A stretch of 64,000 nucleotides of DNA from Limnohabitans sp. 2KL-51 (GTDB lineage Bacteria > Pseudomonadota > Gammaproteobacteria > Burkholderiales > Burkholderiaceae_C): contig NZ_NESJ01000011.1 of assembly GCF_003063645.1 (NCBI RefSeq), forward strand, positions 1 through 64,000, in the 5' to 3' direction. The notes below the pieces were generated by a model. It made no database searches. It was not told the origin of the DNA and worked only from the letters and a program-made list of their open reading frames with translations. How positions within the stretch are numbered: position 1 is the first letter of the stretch; every line of letters starts with the position of its first letter. Shown here piece by piece: positions 1-11,003 of this stretch. Position numbers and translations under genes: made by a program.

Positions 1-38
1 GAGTGCTAGACCTGAATATGTTTGAAACCACACCAATA

Positions 39-122
39 TCAACCCTGCTGGGCAAACTGCAGGATGGGCCTGAAATCGGCCAACACCCTATTCAACAAAA
101 CCTCTTCCCAACGTTGGGACAC
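39..122 (-). CDS. possible 27-residue small ORF (weak)
   Basis: A GTG-started frame of 27 codons ending in TGA lies downstream of folP on the same strand. It is preceded by an AAGGA motif six bases before the GTG, and the product would be amphipathic and charged (begins MSQRWEEVLLNRV). On the opposite strand an open frame from the window edge to about 125 could equally be the tail of a neighbouring gene. I do not recognise either product. The remainder of 1-211 shows no gene; glmM, which usually follows folP, does not start here. Low confidence that anything is translated. Confidence 0.18.
   Translation of the reverse strand: MSQRWEEVLLNRVLADFRPILQFAQQG
106..119. repeat. perfect 14-bp palindrome
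   Basis: TCCCAACGTTGGGA is a perfect self-complementary 14-mer in the non-coding stretch downstream of folP. It overlaps the first codons of the weak small ORF at 39-122. It may be an operator half-site pair or chance; no neighbouring copy was seen. Confidence 0.35.
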
Positions 123-211
123 TAGTGATCCTTTTTTTATAATGAGTTGTCTGATTTTATCGGTCTAGGCAAGCCAAATCACTGACACGCACTGAGTGCC
201 AAGACTCATTT

Positions 212-1060
212 TTAAGCTGCGGCTGTTTGGACAGCCTGCCAGACTTTCAGGGCGTCCACAGTGGCCTTAACATCGTGCACTCGAATCAGGCGAGCACCCC
301 GTTCAACGGCCAGTAAAGCCGCAGCCACACTGGCCGACAAACGCTCAGAGGGCTGGGGAATGACACCATCTTGGTTCAGCACGGCCCCCAAGGACGACTT
401 TCGCGACCAAGCCGACATGATGGGACGACCCTCCAGCATCAATTCCGCTTGGTGAGCCAGCAATTCGAAGTTTTGCGTCACCGTTTTGCCAAACCCAATG
501 CCTGGATCCAGCACCAAACGGACTGCATCAACGCCTTGCGCCAATAGACTTTGCATCCGCGCTTGCAAAAAAAGCTTGACATCTGAAACGACGTTGCCGC
601 TCATGGTGTCCAGTTGCATGGTCTGCGGGTCAAGGTGCATGTGCATCAAACACACGCCGCAGGATGGATGGGCCACCACCACGCGCTCGGCACCAGGCTG
701 GCGCAAAGCCCAGATGTCATTCACGATGTCCACCCCTAAGTCCAGAACCGCCTGCATCACCTCAGGCTTGTAAGTGTCCACCGATATCGGAACCTGCCAG
801 CGCACGGCCTCCCGCAAAAAAGGCATCAAACGCGCCAACTCTTCTTCCAGCGGCACCGCTTGGGCACCAGGTCGGGTCGACTCCGCCCCCACATCCAAAA
901 CGCCTGCACCTTCTCGCAACAACCGCTCGGCATGCTGCAAGGCCTGTGAGCACTGCGCATGCTGGCCGCCATCCGAAAAAGAGTCTGGGGTCAGGTTGAC
1001 GATGCCCATGACCCAAGGGCGAGTGAGCTCCAGCTTAAAACGTGTGGTTTGCCAATGCAT
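212..1060 (-). CDS. folP: dihydropteroate synthase
   Basis: Condenses p-aminobenzoate with hydroxymethyl-dihydropterin diphosphate to 7,8-dihydropteroate in folate synthesis; cytosolic and the target of sulfonamides. The 282-residue protein is full length. It shows the MGIVNLTPDSFSDGG loop near the N-terminus, GAESTRPGA, SVDTYKP, LDPGIGFGKT and a C-terminal RVHDV motif, all typical of the TIM-barrel family. The frame stays open 74 codons further upstream into the ftsH tail, but the start is taken at the ATG giving MHWQTTRF, just before the first conserved strand. It lies downstream of ftsH, separated by a strong hairpin. The usual downstream partner glmM is missing. Confidence 0.95.
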   Translation of the reverse strand: MHWQTTRFKLELTRPWVMGIVNLTPDSFSDGGQHAQCSQALQHAERLLREGAGVLDVGAESTRPGAQAVPLEEELARLMPFLREAVRWQVPISVDTYKPEVMQAVLDLGVDIVNDIWALRQPGAERVVVAHPSCGVCLMHMHLDPQTMQLDTMSGNVVSDVKLFLQARMQSLLAQGVDAVRLVLDPGIGFGKTVTQNFELLAHQAELMLEGRPIMSAWSRKSSLGAVLNQDGVIPQPSERLSASVAAALLAVERGARLIRVHDVKATVDALKVWQAVQTAAA

Positions 1061-1102
1061 GTACAACGGACTTTCAAAGAAAACGCAAAGGCGGGCGCCA
1101 TG

Positions 1103-1130
1103 GAAAACGGGGCCCGAAGGCCCCGTTTTC
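1103..1130 (-). terminator. bidirectional hairpin terminator between ftsH and folP
   Basis: A 12-base-pair perfect stem (GAAAACGGGGCC / GGCCCCGTTTTC) with a CGAA tetraloop, flanked by A and T runs in both orientations. It sits 22 bases after the ftsH stop and before folP, so it should reduce ftsH read-through into folP. Confidence 0.8.
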
Positions 1131-1151
1131 AAACTGGCATCGTCCACCCGC

Positions 1152-3080
1152 TCAGGCCGCTGTGGTAGCGGGTTCAGGTTGGACGACCGGCGTACCACCA
1201 CCGCTTCCGCCACCCGAGGGAGGCGTTCGTGGTGTCCAGTCCTTTGGAGGCAATGGATCACGACCCGCCATGATGTCAGCAATCTGATCTTTGTCGATGG
1301 TTTCCCACTCTAGCAAGGCTTTGGCCATGGCGTGCATGTGGGCGCTGTGTTCCTCAATCAAACGACGGGCCAAGCTGTACTGCTCGTCGATGATGCGGCG
1401 CACCTCCAAGTCCACCTTTTGCATGGTGGCTTCGCTCATGTTGGTAGTTTTGGTAACCGAGCGACCGAGAAACACTTCGCCTTCGTTTTCAGCATAAACC
1501 ATGGGGCCCAAAGCATCGGTCATGCCGTAACGCATGACCATGTCGCGAGCAATGGAGGTGGCACGCTCAAAATCGTTGCTGGCACCTGTAGTCATCTGGT
1601 TCATGAAGACTTCTTCGGCAATGCGCCCACCAAACAGCATACTGATCTGGTTGAGCATGAATTCCTTGTCGAAGCTGTAACGGTCCTTCTCGGGCAAGCT
1701 CATCGTCACGCCCAAGGCTCGTCCACGGGGAATGATAGTGACCTTGTGCACCGGATCGCACTTGGGCAGCAGATTGCCGATGAGGGCGTGACCTGCTTCG
1801 TGATAAGCCGTGTTGCGCCGCTCTTCCTCAGGCATGACCATGCTCTTGCGCTCAGGGCCCATCAGGATCTTGTCCTTGGCTTTTTCGAAATCGACCATCT
1901 CCACCACGCGGGCGTTGCGACGTGCCGCCATCAAGGCCGCTTCGTTGCAAAGGTTGGCCAGATCGGCACCGCTCATGCCGGGCGTACCGCGCGCGATCAC
2001 GCCCGCGTTCACGTCTTGGCCAATGGGCACTTTGCGCATGTGCACATTCAGAATTTGCTCGCGACCACGGATGTCGGGCAAGGTCACATACACCTGTCGG
2101 TCAAAACGGCCGGGGCGCAACAAGGCAGCGTCCAGAATGTCCGGGCGGTTGGTAGCCGCCACGACGATGACACCCAGATTGGTTTCAAAGCCATCCATCT
2201 CGACCAACATCTGGTTGAGGGTTTGCTCTCGCTCGTCGTTGCCGCCGCCCAAGCCTGCGCCACGTTGACGGCCGACCGCATCGATTTCGTCAATGAAAAT
2301 GATGCAAGGCGCGTTCTTTTTGGCATTTTCAAACATGTCGCGAACACGGGAAGCACCCACACCCACAAACATCTCAACAAAATCAGAGCCCGAGATGCTG
2401 AAAAACGGTACTTTGGCTTCACCTGCAATGCTTTTGGCCAGCAGGGTCTTACCGGTTCCGGGAGGCCCCACCAACAGCAAACCGCGAGGGATGCGACCGC
2501 CCAATTTCTGGAAACGTTGAGGATCCTTGAGGAAGTCGACCACCTCTTTGACTTCTTCTTTGGCTTCATCACAACCAGCCACGTCCGCGAAAGTGGTGTT
2601 GTTGTTGTTTTCGTCCATCATGCGGGCCTTGGACTTGCCAAAACTGAACGCACCGCCTTTGCCACCGCCTTGCATCTGGCGCATGAAATAGACCCAAACA
2701 CCAATCAGCAAGAGCATGGGGCCCCAGCTGACCAGCAAGGTCATGAGCAATGAGCCCTCCTCACGGGGCTTGACATCGAATTTGATGCCACTGCTGATCA
2801 GGTCACCCACCAGACCGCGATCGAGGTACGTCGCTGTCGTTTTGATGCGGCGGTCATCGTTGGTAATAGCCACAATTTCAGTGCCACCAGGGCTCTCGGA
2901 AATGGTGGCGCTCTTGATACGGTTACTGCGAACCTCTTCCAGGAAATCCGAATAGCCAATGGCATTCGCACCTGCGACGCCACGGTTGTCAAATTGCTTG
3001 AACAAGGTGAACAGCACCATGGCAATCACCATCCAGACGGCAATTTTAGAAAACCAAGGGTTATTCAAGAGAGACTCCAA
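1152..3080 (-). CDS. ftsH: ATP-dependent zinc metalloprotease FtsH
   Basis: Membrane-anchored AAA+ protease that degrades unassembled membrane proteins and regulators such as LpxC. The 642-residue protein has two N-terminal membrane segments (about residues 11-27 and 111-132) flanking a periplasmic domain, a Walker A GPPGTGKT at 205-212, Walker B FIDEID, and the second region of homology with the arginine finger (RPGRFDRQ). The zinc site HEAGH lies at roughly residue 430. A Gly/Pro-rich tail follows the protease domain. It is transcribed away from rlmE, which lies 94 bases upstream on the same strand, the common rlmE-ftsH order of proteobacteria. Confidence 0.98.
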   Translation of the reverse strand: MESLLNNPWFSKIAVWMVIAMVLFTLFKQFDNRGVAGANAIGYSDFLEEVRSNRIKSATISESPGGTEIVAITNDDRRIKTTATYLDRGLVGDLISSGIKFDVKPREEGSLLMTLLVSWGPMLLLIGVWVYFMRQMQGGGKGGAFSFGKSKARMMDENNNNTTFADVAGCDEAKEEVKEVVDFLKDPQRFQKLGGRIPRGLLLVGPPGTGKTLLAKSIAGEAKVPFFSISGSDFVEMFVGVGASRVRDMFENAKKNAPCIIFIDEIDAVGRQRGAGLGGGNDEREQTLNQMLVEMDGFETNLGVIVVAATNRPDILDAALLRPGRFDRQVYVTLPDIRGREQILNVHMRKVPIGQDVNAGVIARGTPGMSGADLANLCNEAALMAARRNARVVEMVDFEKAKDKILMGPERKSMVMPEEERRNTAYHEAGHALIGNLLPKCDPVHKVTIIPRGRALGVTMSLPEKDRYSFDKEFMLNQISMLFGGRIAEEVFMNQMTTGASNDFERATSIARDMVMRYGMTDALGPMVYAENEGEVFLGRSVTKTTNMSEATMQKVDLEVRRIIDEQYSLARRLIEEHSAHMHAMAKALLEWETIDKDQIADIMAGRDPLPPKDWTPRTPPSGGGSGGGTPVVQPEPATTAA

Positions 3081-3174
3081 TCGAAAAAAATGACTGACAC
3101 CATTCTAGGCCTGACAGAAGCCCCGGCAACACATTCGAGGGGTTTTAGCCCTCTAAAAGCTCGGAATTAAGACA

Positions 3175-3837
3175 TCAAGCCCCGTGAATCAGACCCATTC
3201 CCACCAAAAAAGTCTCCGAAGATTTATCCCGGGAGGATTTGGGCTTGATTGGCTTGACCACCTTGAAGGTCTCCTTGAACATCTTGACGATCTGGCCATA
3301 GCCGCTGCCGTGAAAGACCTTGACCACCAAAGCACCCTGCGGCTTCATGTGATTTTGCGCAAACTCCACGGCCAGCTCGATCAAATGCTGGACCCGCGCC
3401 GCATCCGACGATTCGATGCCCGACAAATTGGGGGCCATGTCGGACACCACCACGTCGGCCTGCCGCCCTTGCAATGCTGCTTCTAGCAGGGCGGACACCT
3501 CGTTTTCGCGAAAATCCCCCTGGATGAACTGCACCCCCTCCACGGGCTCCATGGGCAGAATATCCAGCGCGATGATGCTGCCATTAAGCTCACCTATAGC
3601 TGCACCATCGGGTGACAAGCGGCGGCGCAGGTATTGACTCCAGGCGCCGGGGGCAGAGCCTAAGTCAACCACCAAATGGCCGGGCCGGATCAGGCCCAAG
3701 GTTTCGTCGATTTCCTTGAGTTTGTAAGCCGCCCTAGCCCGGTAACCCTCTTTCAGGGCCAGTTTCACGTAGGTGTCATTGACGTGGTCGTTCAACCACG
3801 CTTTGTTGACCTTTTTACTTTTGGTTTTGACTTTCAT
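3175..3837 (-). CDS. rlmE: 23S rRNA (uridine-2'-O-)-methyltransferase RlmE
   Basis: Methylates the 2'-O of U2552 (E. coli numbering) in the 23S rRNA A-loop using S-adenosylmethionine. The 220-residue product has the SAM motif [15 protein letters not shown], an aspartate in [12 protein letters not shown], a lysine in [11 protein letters not shown] and a glutamate in SSETFLVG, matching the K-D-K-E catalytic set of the FtsJ/RrmJ family. The start chosen (MKVKTKSKK) has an AAGGA motif nine bases upstream; an earlier in-frame start would run into the divergent yhbY. It precedes ftsH on the same strand and is divergent from yhbY by only 31 bases. Confidence 0.96.
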   Translation of the reverse strand: MKVKTKSKKVNKAWLNDHVNDTYVKLALKEGYRARAAYKLKEIDETLGLIRPGHLVVDLGSAPGAWSQYLRRRLSPDGAAIGELNGSIIALDILPMEPVEGVQFIQGDFRENEVSALLEAALQGRQADVVVSDMAPNLSGIESSDAARVQHLIELAVEFAQNHMKPQGALVVKVFHGSGYGQIVKMFKETFKVVKPIKPKSSRDKSSETFLVGMGLIHGA

Positions 3838-3856
3838 TCTTTTGCGTCCTTGCGGG

Positions 3857-3862
3857 GATAAT
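3857..3862 (+). promoter_or_regulatory. candidate -10 box of yhbY
   Basis: GATAAT lies six bases before the yhbY ATG, so a start site at the usual distance would give an essentially leaderless message. No convincing -35 hexamer is visible at 16-18 bases. Confidence 0.3.
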
Positions 3863-3868
3863 ACGGGG

Positions 3869-4342
3869 ATGCCCCAAATACAACTCACACCTGCCGAGCG
3901 CAAAGTTTTTCGCGCCGATGCCCATCACCTGGATCCGGTCGTCATGATCGGCGGCGATGGCCTGACCCCTGCCGTCGTCAAGGAAACCGAAGCGGCCCTT
4001 AACGCCCATGGCCTGATCAAGATCCGCGTGCTGGGCGATGACCGTGCAGCACGTGAAGCCATGTTCGCCCAACTGGCCGACCAACTCAGCGCCGCGCCCA
4101 TCCAGCACATCGGCAAACTGCTGATCCTCTGGCGACCTCAGCCTGAAAAGATCAAAGAAACAGACGAAGACCGCAAAGCAGGTCCTCGGGATTTCAAAAT
4201 TCTGAAATACAGCTCAAGAGGTGGGCAACGCCCTGAAGTCAAAACCGTTCGTGTGCTGGGCAATCAACGTCTGGCCGCGGGAGGGCAAATCAAACGGGCT
4301 AAACCCAAGCAAAAATCGGTCAAAAAAGGTCGCCACGACTGA
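3869..4342 (+). CDS. yhbY: CRM-domain RNA-binding protein YhbY
   Basis: Small RNA-binding protein associated with pre-50S ribosomal subunits. The 157-residue product starts [12 protein letters not shown] and contains the CRM (KhbY/YhbY) fold across about residues 1-95, including the G-x-x-G-like MIGGDGLTP loop and IKIRVLGDD. The C-terminal 60 residues are basic ([12 protein letters not shown]) and extend beyond the roughly 97 residues of E. coli YhbY, as is common in Burkholderiales. It is divergent from rlmE and convergent with greA. An upstream in-frame start giving a hydrophobic leader overlaps rlmE coding sequence and was rejected. Confidence 0.93.
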   Translation: MPQIQLTPAERKVFRADAHHLDPVVMIGGDGLTPAVVKETEAALNAHGLIKIRVLGDDRAAREAMFAQLADQLSAAPIQHIGKLLILWRPQPEKIKETDEDRKAGPRDFKILKYSSRGGQRPEVKTVRVLGNQRLAAGGQIKRAKPKQKSVKKGRHD

Positions 4343-4410
4343 GGGACGAACTGCCCGCATCTGGCTGGCACCGCCAACACAGGACGTTAGACAACGGCCT
4401 TTGTTTTGCC

Positions 4411-4887
4411 TCAAACGTAAGACACGCCCACGATCTCATAACGGCGCACGCCACCCGGGGCCTGCACTTCAGCCACATCACCCTCTTCCTTGCCGATCAA
4501 GGCCCGGGCGATGGGGCTGCTGATGTTGATCAATCCCAACTTCAAGTCGGCTTCATCCTCACCCACGATCTGGTAGGTTACGGCCTCACCCGAGCTCTCG
4601 TCCTCCAATTCGACTGTGGTGCCAAACACCACGCGGCCACCCGCATCGACCGAGACCGGGTCAATGATCTGCGCGGCCGACAGTTTGCCTTCGATTTCCT
4701 GAATCCGGCCTTCGATGAAGCCCTGACGGTCTTTGGCCGCATCGTATTCGGCGTTCTCGCTCAGATCGCCCTGGGCTCGGGCTTCGGCAATGGCCTGTAT
4801 GACGCCGGGGCGGTCTACAGTTTTGAGCCGATGCAACTCGTTCTTGAGTTTTTCAGCGCCACGTTTGGTGATCGGGATGGTTGACAT
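4411..4887 (-). CDS. greA: transcription elongation factor GreA
   Basis: Rescues backtracked RNA polymerase by stimulating cleavage of the 3' end of the transcript through the secondary channel. The 158-residue length is standard. The N-terminal coiled coil holds the acidic tip motif ([13 protein letters not shown], about residues 40-52), and the C-terminal FKBP-like domain follows. It lies downstream of carB on the same strand, after a hairpin at 4899-4933, so it may depend on read-through or on its own promoter. Confidence 0.97.
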   Translation of the reverse strand: MSTIPITKRGAEKLKNELHRLKTVDRPGVIQAIAEARAQGDLSENAEYDAAKDRQGFIEGRIQEIEGKLSAAQIIDPVSVDAGGRVVFGTTVELEDESSGEAVTYQIVGEDEADLKLGLINISSPIARALIGKEEGDVAEVQAPGGVRRYEIVGVSYV

Positions 4888-4898
4888 GTTGGGTTCTC

Positions 4899-4933
4899 CA
4901 AAAGCAAACCGCCGAGCGTTGAGACTCGGCGGT
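4899..4933 (-). terminator. terminator-like hairpin between carB and greA
   Basis: Stem ACCGCCGAG / CTCGGCGGT (nine base pairs) with an eight-base loop, followed on the minus strand by a T-rich run (TTTGCTTTTGG). It follows carB by 56 bases and precedes the greA start by 12 bases. Confidence 0.65.
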
Positions 4934-4989
4934 CATTGTCAGCATTATGCCTTGCACCCCGTCAGCGGTACAGAGCTACAGGCCAGGGT

Positions 4990-7900
4990 TCAGGCTGCCA
5001 GTTGGGCGTGCATTTCTTGCACAGAAATCACGCCCAGCTGGTCCATGTACTTCATGCCCTCGACAGCCGCTTCCGCGCCTGCAATGGTGGTGAAGGTGGT
5101 GACGCGGTTGAGCAAGGCCGAGGTGCGAATGTTGCGCGAATCAGCGATCGCGTTGCGGCGTTCTTCTACCGTGTTGATCACCAGCACAATTTCGTTGTTC
5201 TTGATCATGTCCACGATGTGTGGTCGACCTTCGGTGACCTTGTTCACAATGGCACAAGGGACGCCCGCTTCGGTGATCGCGCTGGCGGTTCCTTTGGTAG
5301 CCACCAGCCTAAACCCTTGAGATACCAACTGACGCGCCACTTCGATGGCACGCGCTTTGTCGTTGTTTTTAACCGAAATAAAGACTTTTCCTGATGGCGT
5401 GCCATCGGCCTTCTTGGGACGTGGCAGCTTGGTTCCTGCACCCAACTGGCTCTTCACAAAAGCTTCGCCGAAGGTCTTGCCCACGCCCATCACTTCACCT
5501 GTGGACTTCATTTCGGGGCCAAGGATAGTGTCCACACCAGGGAATTTCACGAATGGGAACACCGCTTCTTTCACGCTGAAATAAGGGGGCGTGACTTCTT
5601 TGGTGATGCCTTGCGACGCGAGTGTTTGACCCGCCATGCAACGAGCGGCCACCTTGGCCAGCTGAATGCCTGTGGCTTTGGAGACGTAAGGCACGGTGCG
5701 TGAAGCGCGTGGATTGACTTCCAGCACGTAGATCACGTCTTTGCCGTCCACATGTTGGATGGCGAACTGCACGTTCATCAAACCGACTACATGCAAAGCA
5801 CCCGCCATCGCAGCAGATTGGCGCTTGAGTTCATTCACTGTCTCGGCAGACAAGGAGTAAGGCGGCAATGAACAAGCCGAGTCACCACTGTGCACGCCCG
5901 CTTGTTCGATGTGCTCCATCACGCCACCGATGAAGGTCTTGCCTTCGGGGTCGCGCAGGCAGTCCACATCGCACTCGATGGCGTCGTTCAAGAAGCGGTC
6001 GAGCAACACCGGTGAATCGTGCGACACCTTGACCGCTTCGCGCATGTAGCGCTCGAGATCACGTTGCTCGTGCACGATTTCCATGGCTCGGCCACCCAGC
6101 ACATAGCTGGGGCGCACCACCAAGGGATAACCCAAGGCAGCGGCTTTTTCCAAGGCTTCTGGCTCGGTACGCGCTGTGGCGTTAGGGGGCTGTCGCAGAC
6201 CGAGTTCTTGCAGCAATTTCTGGAAACGTTCACGGTCTTCGGCCGCGTCGATCATGTCGGGGCTGGTGCCGATGATGGGCACGCCTGCGGCTTCCAAGTC
6301 CAGCGCTAATTTCAAAGGCGTCTGGCCGCCGTATTGAACGATCACGCCGGTTGGCTTTTCTTTGTCGACGATTTCGAGCACATCTTCGAGTGTCACAGGC
6401 TCAAAGTACAAACGGTCTGAGGTGTCATAGTCGGTCGACACGGTTTCGGGGTTGCAGTTGACCATGATGGTTTCGTAGCCGTCTTCGCGCATGGCGAGTG
6501 CTGCGTGCACGCAGCAGTAGTCAAACTCGATTCCCTGGCCAATGCGGTTGGGGCCACCACCCAGCACCATGATCTTTTTGTTGTTCGTGGGTTCTGCTTC
6601 GCACTCGCCGTCACCATGGCCTTCGTAGCAGGAGTACATGTAGGCGGTGTCAGTCGAGAACTCTGCTGCACAAGTGTCCACGCGTTTGTACACGGGGCGA
6701 ATTTTCAAGGCATGACGACGGGCACGCACCACATGCTCGGTGGTCTTGAGCAACTTGCCCAAGCGGCGGTCCGAGAAGCCTTTCTTCTTGAGGGCACGCA
6801 GCTCATCAGCCGTGACAGCTTCAAGCGTCGTGGTTTCAAGCTCCAACTCGATCTTCACGATCTCTTCGATCTGCACCAGGAACCAAGGGTCGATCTTGGT
6901 CAAGGCAAACACCTCGTCCACGCTCAAACCCATGGCGAAAGCATCGCCCACGTACCAGATGCGCTCGGGACCGGGCTCGCCCAGTTCTTTCTCGAGCACT
7001 TCGCGGTCTTGGGTTTTCTCGTTCATGCCGTCCACGCCAACTTCCAGACCACGCAGGGCTTTCTGGAAGGACTCTTGGAAGGTGCGACCCATCGCCATCA
7101 CCTCGCCCACCGATTTCATTTGGGTGGTCAAGCGGCTGTCGGCCGTCGGGAATTTTTCGAAAGCAAAACGCGGGATCTTGGTGACCACGTAGTCGATCGA
7201 GGGCTCGAACGACGCAGGCGTGGCACCGCCTGTGATGTCGTTGCGCAGCTCGTCCAGCGTGTAACCCACGGCCAACTTGGCCGCCACTTTGGCAATCGGG
7301 AAACCCGTGGCTTTGGACGCCAAGGCCGATGAGCGCGACACGCGGGGATTCATCTCAATGACGACCATGCGGCCGTCAACCGGGTTGATGGAGAACTGGA
7401 CGTTAGAGCCGCCCGTGTCCACACCGATCTCGCGCAAGACAGCCAATGATGCGTTGCGCAGAATCTGGTACTCCTTGTCGGTCAAGGTTTGTGCAGGGGC
7501 CACAGTGATGGAGTCGCCGGTGTGTACGCCCATGGGGTCCAGGTTTTCGATCGAGCAGACGATAATGCAGTTGTCCGCCTTGTCGCGCACCACTTCCATC
7601 TCGTACTCTTTCCAGCCGAGCAGAGACTCTTCAATCAACAACTCTGTGGTGGGCGAAGCCTCCAGGCCGCGTTTGCAAATAGTCTCGAATTCTTCCGGGT
7701 TGTAGGCAATACCGCCGCCCGTGCCGCCCAAGGTGAAGCTGGGGCGAATGACGGTGGGGAAACCCAGGGTCTTTTGCACATCCCAAGCTTCTTCCATGCT
7801 GTGGGCGATGCCGGAGCGGGCCGACCCCAGACCGATCTTGGTCATGGCGTCCTTGAACTTCAGGCGGTCTTCGGCTTTGTCGATGGCTTCGGGTGTCGCG

Positions 7901-8250
7901 CCAATCAGCTCCACCTTGAACTTTTCGAGCACGCCGTGGTGCCACAAGTCCAAAGCGCAGTTCAGCGCAGTCTGTCCACCCATGGTGGGCAAGATGGCAT
8001 CGGGGCGCTCTTTAGCGATGATCTTCTCGACAGTTTGCCAAGTGATGGGCTCGATGTAGGTCACGTCGGCCGTGGCCGGGTCGGTCATGATCGTGGCGGG
8101 GTTGCTGTTGATCAGGATGACTTTGTAACCCTCTTCACGCAATGCTTTGCAAGCCTGCACGCCAGAGTAGTCGAACTCGCAGGCCTGACCAATGATGATC
8201 GGGCCCGCGCCAATGATGAGGATGCTTTTGAGGTCGGTGCGCTTTGGCAT
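4990..8250 (-). CDS. carB: carbamoyl-phosphate synthase large subunit
   Basis: Makes carbamoyl phosphate from bicarbonate, ATP and ammonia delivered by CarA, feeding pyrimidine and arginine synthesis. The 1086-residue protein has the duplicated synthetase halves: [11 protein letters not shown] at the N-terminus and [15 protein letters not shown] in the second half, each followed by an ATP-grasp domain ([22 protein letters not shown]), then a C-terminal MGS-like allosteric domain. carA ends one base upstream of the carB start, so the two are co-transcribed and probably translationally coupled. Confidence 0.98.
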   Translation of the reverse strand: MPKRTDLKSILIIGAGPIIIGQACEFDYSGVQACKALREEGYKVILINSNPATIMTDPATADVTYIEPITWQTVEKIIAKERPDAILPTMGGQTALNCALDLWHHGVLEKFKVELIGATPEAIDKAEDRLKFKDAMTKIGLGSARSGIAHSMEEAWDVQKTLGFPTVIRPSFTLGGTGGGIAYNPEEFETICKRGLEASPTTELLIEESLLGWKEYEMEVVRDKADNCIIVCSIENLDPMGVHTGDSITVAPAQTLTDKEYQILRNASLAVLREIGVDTGGSNVQFSINPVDGRMVVIEMNPRVSRSSALASKATGFPIAKVAAKLAVGYTLDELRNDITGGATPASFEPSIDYVVTKIPRFAFEKFPTADSRLTTQMKSVGEVMAMGRTFQESFQKALRGLEVGVDGMNEKTQDREVLEKELGEPGPERIWYVGDAFAMGLSVDEVFALTKIDPWFLVQIEEIVKIELELETTTLEAVTADELRALKKKGFSDRRLGKLLKTTEHVVRARRHALKIRPVYKRVDTCAAEFSTDTAYMYSCYEGHGDGECEAEPTNNKKIMVLGGGPNRIGQGIEFDYCCVHAALAMREDGYETIMVNCNPETVSTDYDTSDRLYFEPVTLEDVLEIVDKEKPTGVIVQYGGQTPLKLALDLEAAGVPIIGTSPDMIDAAEDRERFQKLLQELGLRQPPNATARTEPEALEKAAALGYPLVVRPSYVLGGRAMEIVHEQRDLERYMREAVKVSHDSPVLLDRFLNDAIECDVDCLRDPEGKTFIGGVMEHIEQAGVHSGDSACSLPPYSLSAETVNELKRQSAAMAGALHVVGLMNVQFAIQHVDGKDVIYVLEVNPRASRTVPYVSKATGIQLAKVAARCMAGQTLASQGITKEVTPPYFSVKEAVFPFVKFPGVDTILGPEMKSTGEVMGVGKTFGEAFVKSQLGAGTKLPRPKKADGTPSGKVFISVKNNDKARAIEVARQLVSQGFRLVATKGTASAITEAGVPCAIVNKVTEGRPHIVDMIKNNEIVLVINTVEERRNAIADSRNIRTSALLNRVTTFTTIAGAEAAVEGMKYMDQLGVISVQEMHAQLAA

Positions 8251-8251
8251 G

Positions 8252-9415
8252 TTATTTCGCCTCCATCAGTTTGATGAAGCGGTCAAAGAGGTAAGCAATG
8301 TCGTGGGGGCCAGGCGACGCTTCGGGGTGACCCTGGAAGCAGAACGCAGGCTTGTCGGTGCGAGCCAGGCCCTGCAAGGTGCCGTCAAACAAAGACACGT
8401 GTGTGGCACGCAAGTTGGCGGGCAAGGACTTTTCATCCACCGCAAAACCGTGGTTTTGGCTGGTGATGGACACGCGACCTGAGTCGAGGTCTTTCACAGG
8501 ATGGTTGGCACCGTGGTGGCCAAACTTCATCTTGAAAGTTTTCGCGCCACTGGCCAAAGCCATGATCTGGTGGCCCAGGCAAATGCCGAATGTGGGGATA
8601 CCGGTTTCAATCAACTCGGCCGCCGCTGCAATCGCGTAATCACAGGGTTGTGGGTCGCCAGGGCCGTTGGACAAGAAAATGCCATCGGGTTTGTATTGGA
8701 GCACTTCAGCCGCAGGCGTCTTGGCAGGGACCACAGTCACGTTGCAACCGCGCTCGGCCAGCATGCGCAAGATGTTTTTCTTGACGCCAAAGTCGTAAGC
8801 GACCACATGGAACTTGGGGGCGGTCAATTTGCCGTAGCCTTCACCCAAAGTCCACTCGGTTTGCGTCCACTCATACGGCTGGCACACGGTCACTTTTTGA
8901 GCCAGATCGAGGCCTGCCATATTGGGCACCCCTCTGGAAGCGGCCACAGCTTGGTCGATGGCGGCTTGCGTGACTTCTTGGCCTTTGGCCAAGCCCACGA
9001 TCGCGCCATTTTGGGCGCCCTTGGTGCGCAAGATACGGGTCAGCTGGCGGGTGTCGATGTTGGCAATCGCCACGGTGCCTGCATCGGCCAAATAGGACGA
9101 CAAGGTTTGGCTAGAGCGAAAGTTGCTCGCAATCAAAGGCAAATCTTTGATGATCAAACCAGCGGCATGGACTTGGTTGGCTTCGATGTCTTCAACATTA
9201 ACGCCGTAATTGCCGATGTGCGGGTACGTCAGAGTGACGATCTGCTGGCAATAGCTGGGGTCGGTGAGGATTTCCTGGTAGCCGGTGAGCGAGGTGTTGA
9301 ACACCACTTCGCCGACAGTGGAGCCGGTGGCTCCGATCGAGTTGCCGATAAAGACCGTGCCGTCTGCGAGCGCCAAGATGGCGGGCGGGAAAGTTCCCTG
9401 AAGAGACAAAAGCAC
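8252..9415 (-). CDS. carA: carbamoyl-phosphate synthase small subunit
   Basis: Glutamine amidotransferase that hydrolyses glutamine and channels ammonia to CarB. The 387-residue protein has the CPSase small-subunit N-terminal domain followed by a class I GATase domain with the nucleophile cysteine in GICLGHQ and the histidine/glutamate of [10 protein letters not shown]. The start is a GTG (reads V-L-L-S-L-Q-G) preceded by CGGAG at suitable spacing; a longer ATG frame twelve codons upstream lacks conserved sequence and ribosome binding site. First gene of the carAB operon. Confidence 0.96.
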   Translation of the reverse strand: MLLSLQGTFPPAILALADGTVFIGNSIGATGSTVGEVVFNTSLTGYQEILTDPSYCQQIVTLTYPHIGNYGVNVEDIEANQVHAAGLIIKDLPLIASNFRSSQTLSSYLADAGTVAIANIDTRQLTRILRTKGAQNGAIVGLAKGQEVTQAAIDQAVAASRGVPNMAGLDLAQKVTVCQPYEWTQTEWTLGEGYGKLTAPKFHVVAYDFGVKKNILRMLAERGCNVTVVPAKTPAAEVLQYKPDGIFLSNGPGDPQPCDYAIAAAAELIETGIPTFGICLGHQIMALASGAKTFKMKFGHHGANHPVKDLDSGRVSITSQNHGFAVDEKSLPANLRATHVSLFDGTLQGLARTDKPAFCFQGHPEASPGPHDIAYLFDRFIKLMEAK

Positions 9416-9542
9416 TGGGTTCTCCGGAATAGTTCGGGTACGCCTCAGCACTCACCAGAGATGTGATCTCTTTTTGGCTGCTTGTTCGAGGATTGGGCCT
9501 AGGATGGACTGTGGCGTACAGGTTGAAGCGGGAAAGCCTCTT

Positions 9543-9548
9543 ATTATA
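9543..9548 (-). promoter_or_regulatory. candidate -10 box of the carAB promoter
   Basis: A perfect TATAAT on the minus strand about 130 bases upstream of the carA GTG. No good -35 hexamer is visible at 17 bases. The long leader to carA leaves room for regulation. Confidence 0.45.
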
Positions 9549-9615
9549 GCTGAGGACTAGTTGAAAACCCTGACAAATCACGCGTCCTGCCCCTACGGCC
9601 CGGTCAAAAATAGGC

Positions 9616-10389
9616 TCAGGGACCCGCCGTTGCGCTGGCGTGCAAGCAAATGGCCGCCGCCGTGGCCACGTTGAGCGATTCCTCTCCGCCCGGCTGAGCA
9701 ATGCGCACCAGGTGCCGGGCCATGGCCATCAGGCTGGCGCTGACGCCCTGCCCTTCGTGCCCAAAGACCCAGGCACACTTTTGGGGTAAATCACCCGCTT
9801 GCAGCAAGGCGTGCAAAAAAGGCCCCTCGTGTGAACTGGTGGTCAACAGAGGCACCTGCAAAGCCGCCACATCGGACTCGCTGAGCGATTCGACCAGATG
9901 CAGGCCAAAATGCGCCCCCATGCCCGAGCGCAGCACCTTTGGCGACCACAAGGCCGCTGTGCCCTTGATGGCCAGCACCTGGCGGTAACCGAAAGCCGAG
10001 GCACAGCGCAAGATGGCCCCCACATTGCCCGCATCCTGCAACCGGTCCAGCACCACCGTGGCCGCGTCTGGCAGCACCTCATGGACGGCTTGCCACCCCA
10101 CCACAAAACCCATGCGACCAGGTGACTCCAGGCCACTGAGGCCGGCAAACAAGGCATCAGGCACCACAAAAACCTGATCGGTCAGCCCCAGCCATTGTTC
10201 GCCCTGCTCGGCTTGAAACGACTCGGTCAGCACCACCTGCACCGGACGCACGTCGCGCTCAAGCGCAGCGCGGCACAGGTGATCGCCTTCCAGCCAGAAC
10301 TGCCCCGCCTTGCGGTAAGCCGTGCTGTCTTGGGCCAAACGCCGCCAGGCTTTGAGCTGCGGGTTGTCCCGCGAGCTGATCGATTTCAT
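9616..10389 (-). CDS. TrmH-family (SPOUT) RNA 2'-O-methyltransferase
   Basis: Predicted SAM-dependent ribose methylase acting on rRNA or tRNA; the exact target cannot be read from sequence. The 257-residue protein has a substrate-binding N-terminal domain (about residues 1-95) and a SPOUT knot domain with the three signature motifs: [22 protein letters not shown] and [15 protein letters not shown]. Its ATG overlaps the rnhB stop by four bases (ATGA), so it ends the lpx-rnhB operon. RlmB- or YsgA-like paralogues are the alternatives for its specific identity. Confidence 0.88.
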   Translation of the reverse strand: MKSISSRDNPQLKAWRRLAQDSTAYRKAGQFWLEGDHLCRAALERDVRPVQVVLTESFQAEQGEQWLGLTDQVFVVPDALFAGLSGLESPGRMGFVVGWQAVHEVLPDAATVVLDRLQDAGNVGAILRCASAFGYRQVLAIKGTAALWSPKVLRSGMGAHFGLHLVESLSESDVAALQVPLLTTSSHEGPFLHALLQAGDLPQKCAWVFGHEGQGVSASLMAMARHLVRIAQPGGEESLNVATAAAICLHASATAGP

Positions 10390-11003
10390 CGCACACTCCT
10401 GGCCACCGGGGCAAATGTCATGCGGTGACAGTCCGCTGGGCCATGCGCTTGCAAGGCCGCCAAATGCTGCGCTGTGCCATAGCCCTTGTGTTGGTCAAAC
10501 CCATACAAGGGGTACTGTTGGTGCATCGTTTGGCACAAACGGTCACGGTACACCTTGGCCAAAATGGAAGCGGCCGAGATGGCGGGCACTAACGCATCGC
10601 CTTTGACAATGGCTTCGGCCTGCATGGGCAGTAAGGGCAAACGGTTGCCATCCACCAGCACCAGTTTAGGCGGCAGTCGCAAGCCCTCCACAGCCCGCCT
10701 CATGGCCAGCAAGGTGGCTTGAAGGATATTGAGTTGGTCAATTTCTTGCACCGACGCCTCGGCAATGGCGCAGCACAAGGCACGCGCCCTTATCTCATCA
10801 AATAAGGCCTCGCGGCGTTTGACCGTGAGTTTTTTGGAGTCGTTCAGACAGCGAATAGGGTTCAACTCGTCGAGGATCACAGCGGCGGCGACCACCGGGC
10901 CCGCCAGTGGTCCGCGTCCAGCCTCGTCCACCCCCGCCATCAAGCCGGAGACGTGAAAAAGCAAGGCAGATTGCTCAGCGCGAGAGGACTTTTTCGAGGG
11001 CAT
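10386..11003 (-). CDS. rnhB: ribonuclease HII
   Basis: Cleaves the RNA strand of RNA-DNA hybrids and single ribonucleotides in DNA. The product (about 205 residues from this start) carries the family signature [18 protein letters not shown] with the DEAG acidic residues, the RCLNDSKKL segment and the downstream [14 protein letters not shown] motif. The start is uncertain: an upstream GTG at 11027 and this ATG both overlap the end of lpxB and neither has a clear ribosome binding site. Its gene order lpxB-rnhB-methyltransferase is conserved in Burkholderiales. Confidence 0.94.
   Translation of the reverse strand: MPSKKSSRAEQSALLFHVSGLMAGVDEAGRGPLAGPVVAAAVILDELNPIRCLNDSKKLTVKRREALFDEIRARALCCAIAEASVQEIDQLNILQATLLAMRRAVEGLRLPPKLVLVDGNRLPLLPMQAEAIVKGDALVPAISAASILAKVYRDRLCQTMHQQYPLYGFDQHKGYGTAQHLAALQAHGPADCHRMTFAPVARSVR

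Noticed and set aside
1332..2753. Long 473-codon plus-strand frame opposite ftsH
   Set aside because: Antisense to an unambiguous FtsH; composition is a shadow of its codon use and no known family or ribosome binding site.
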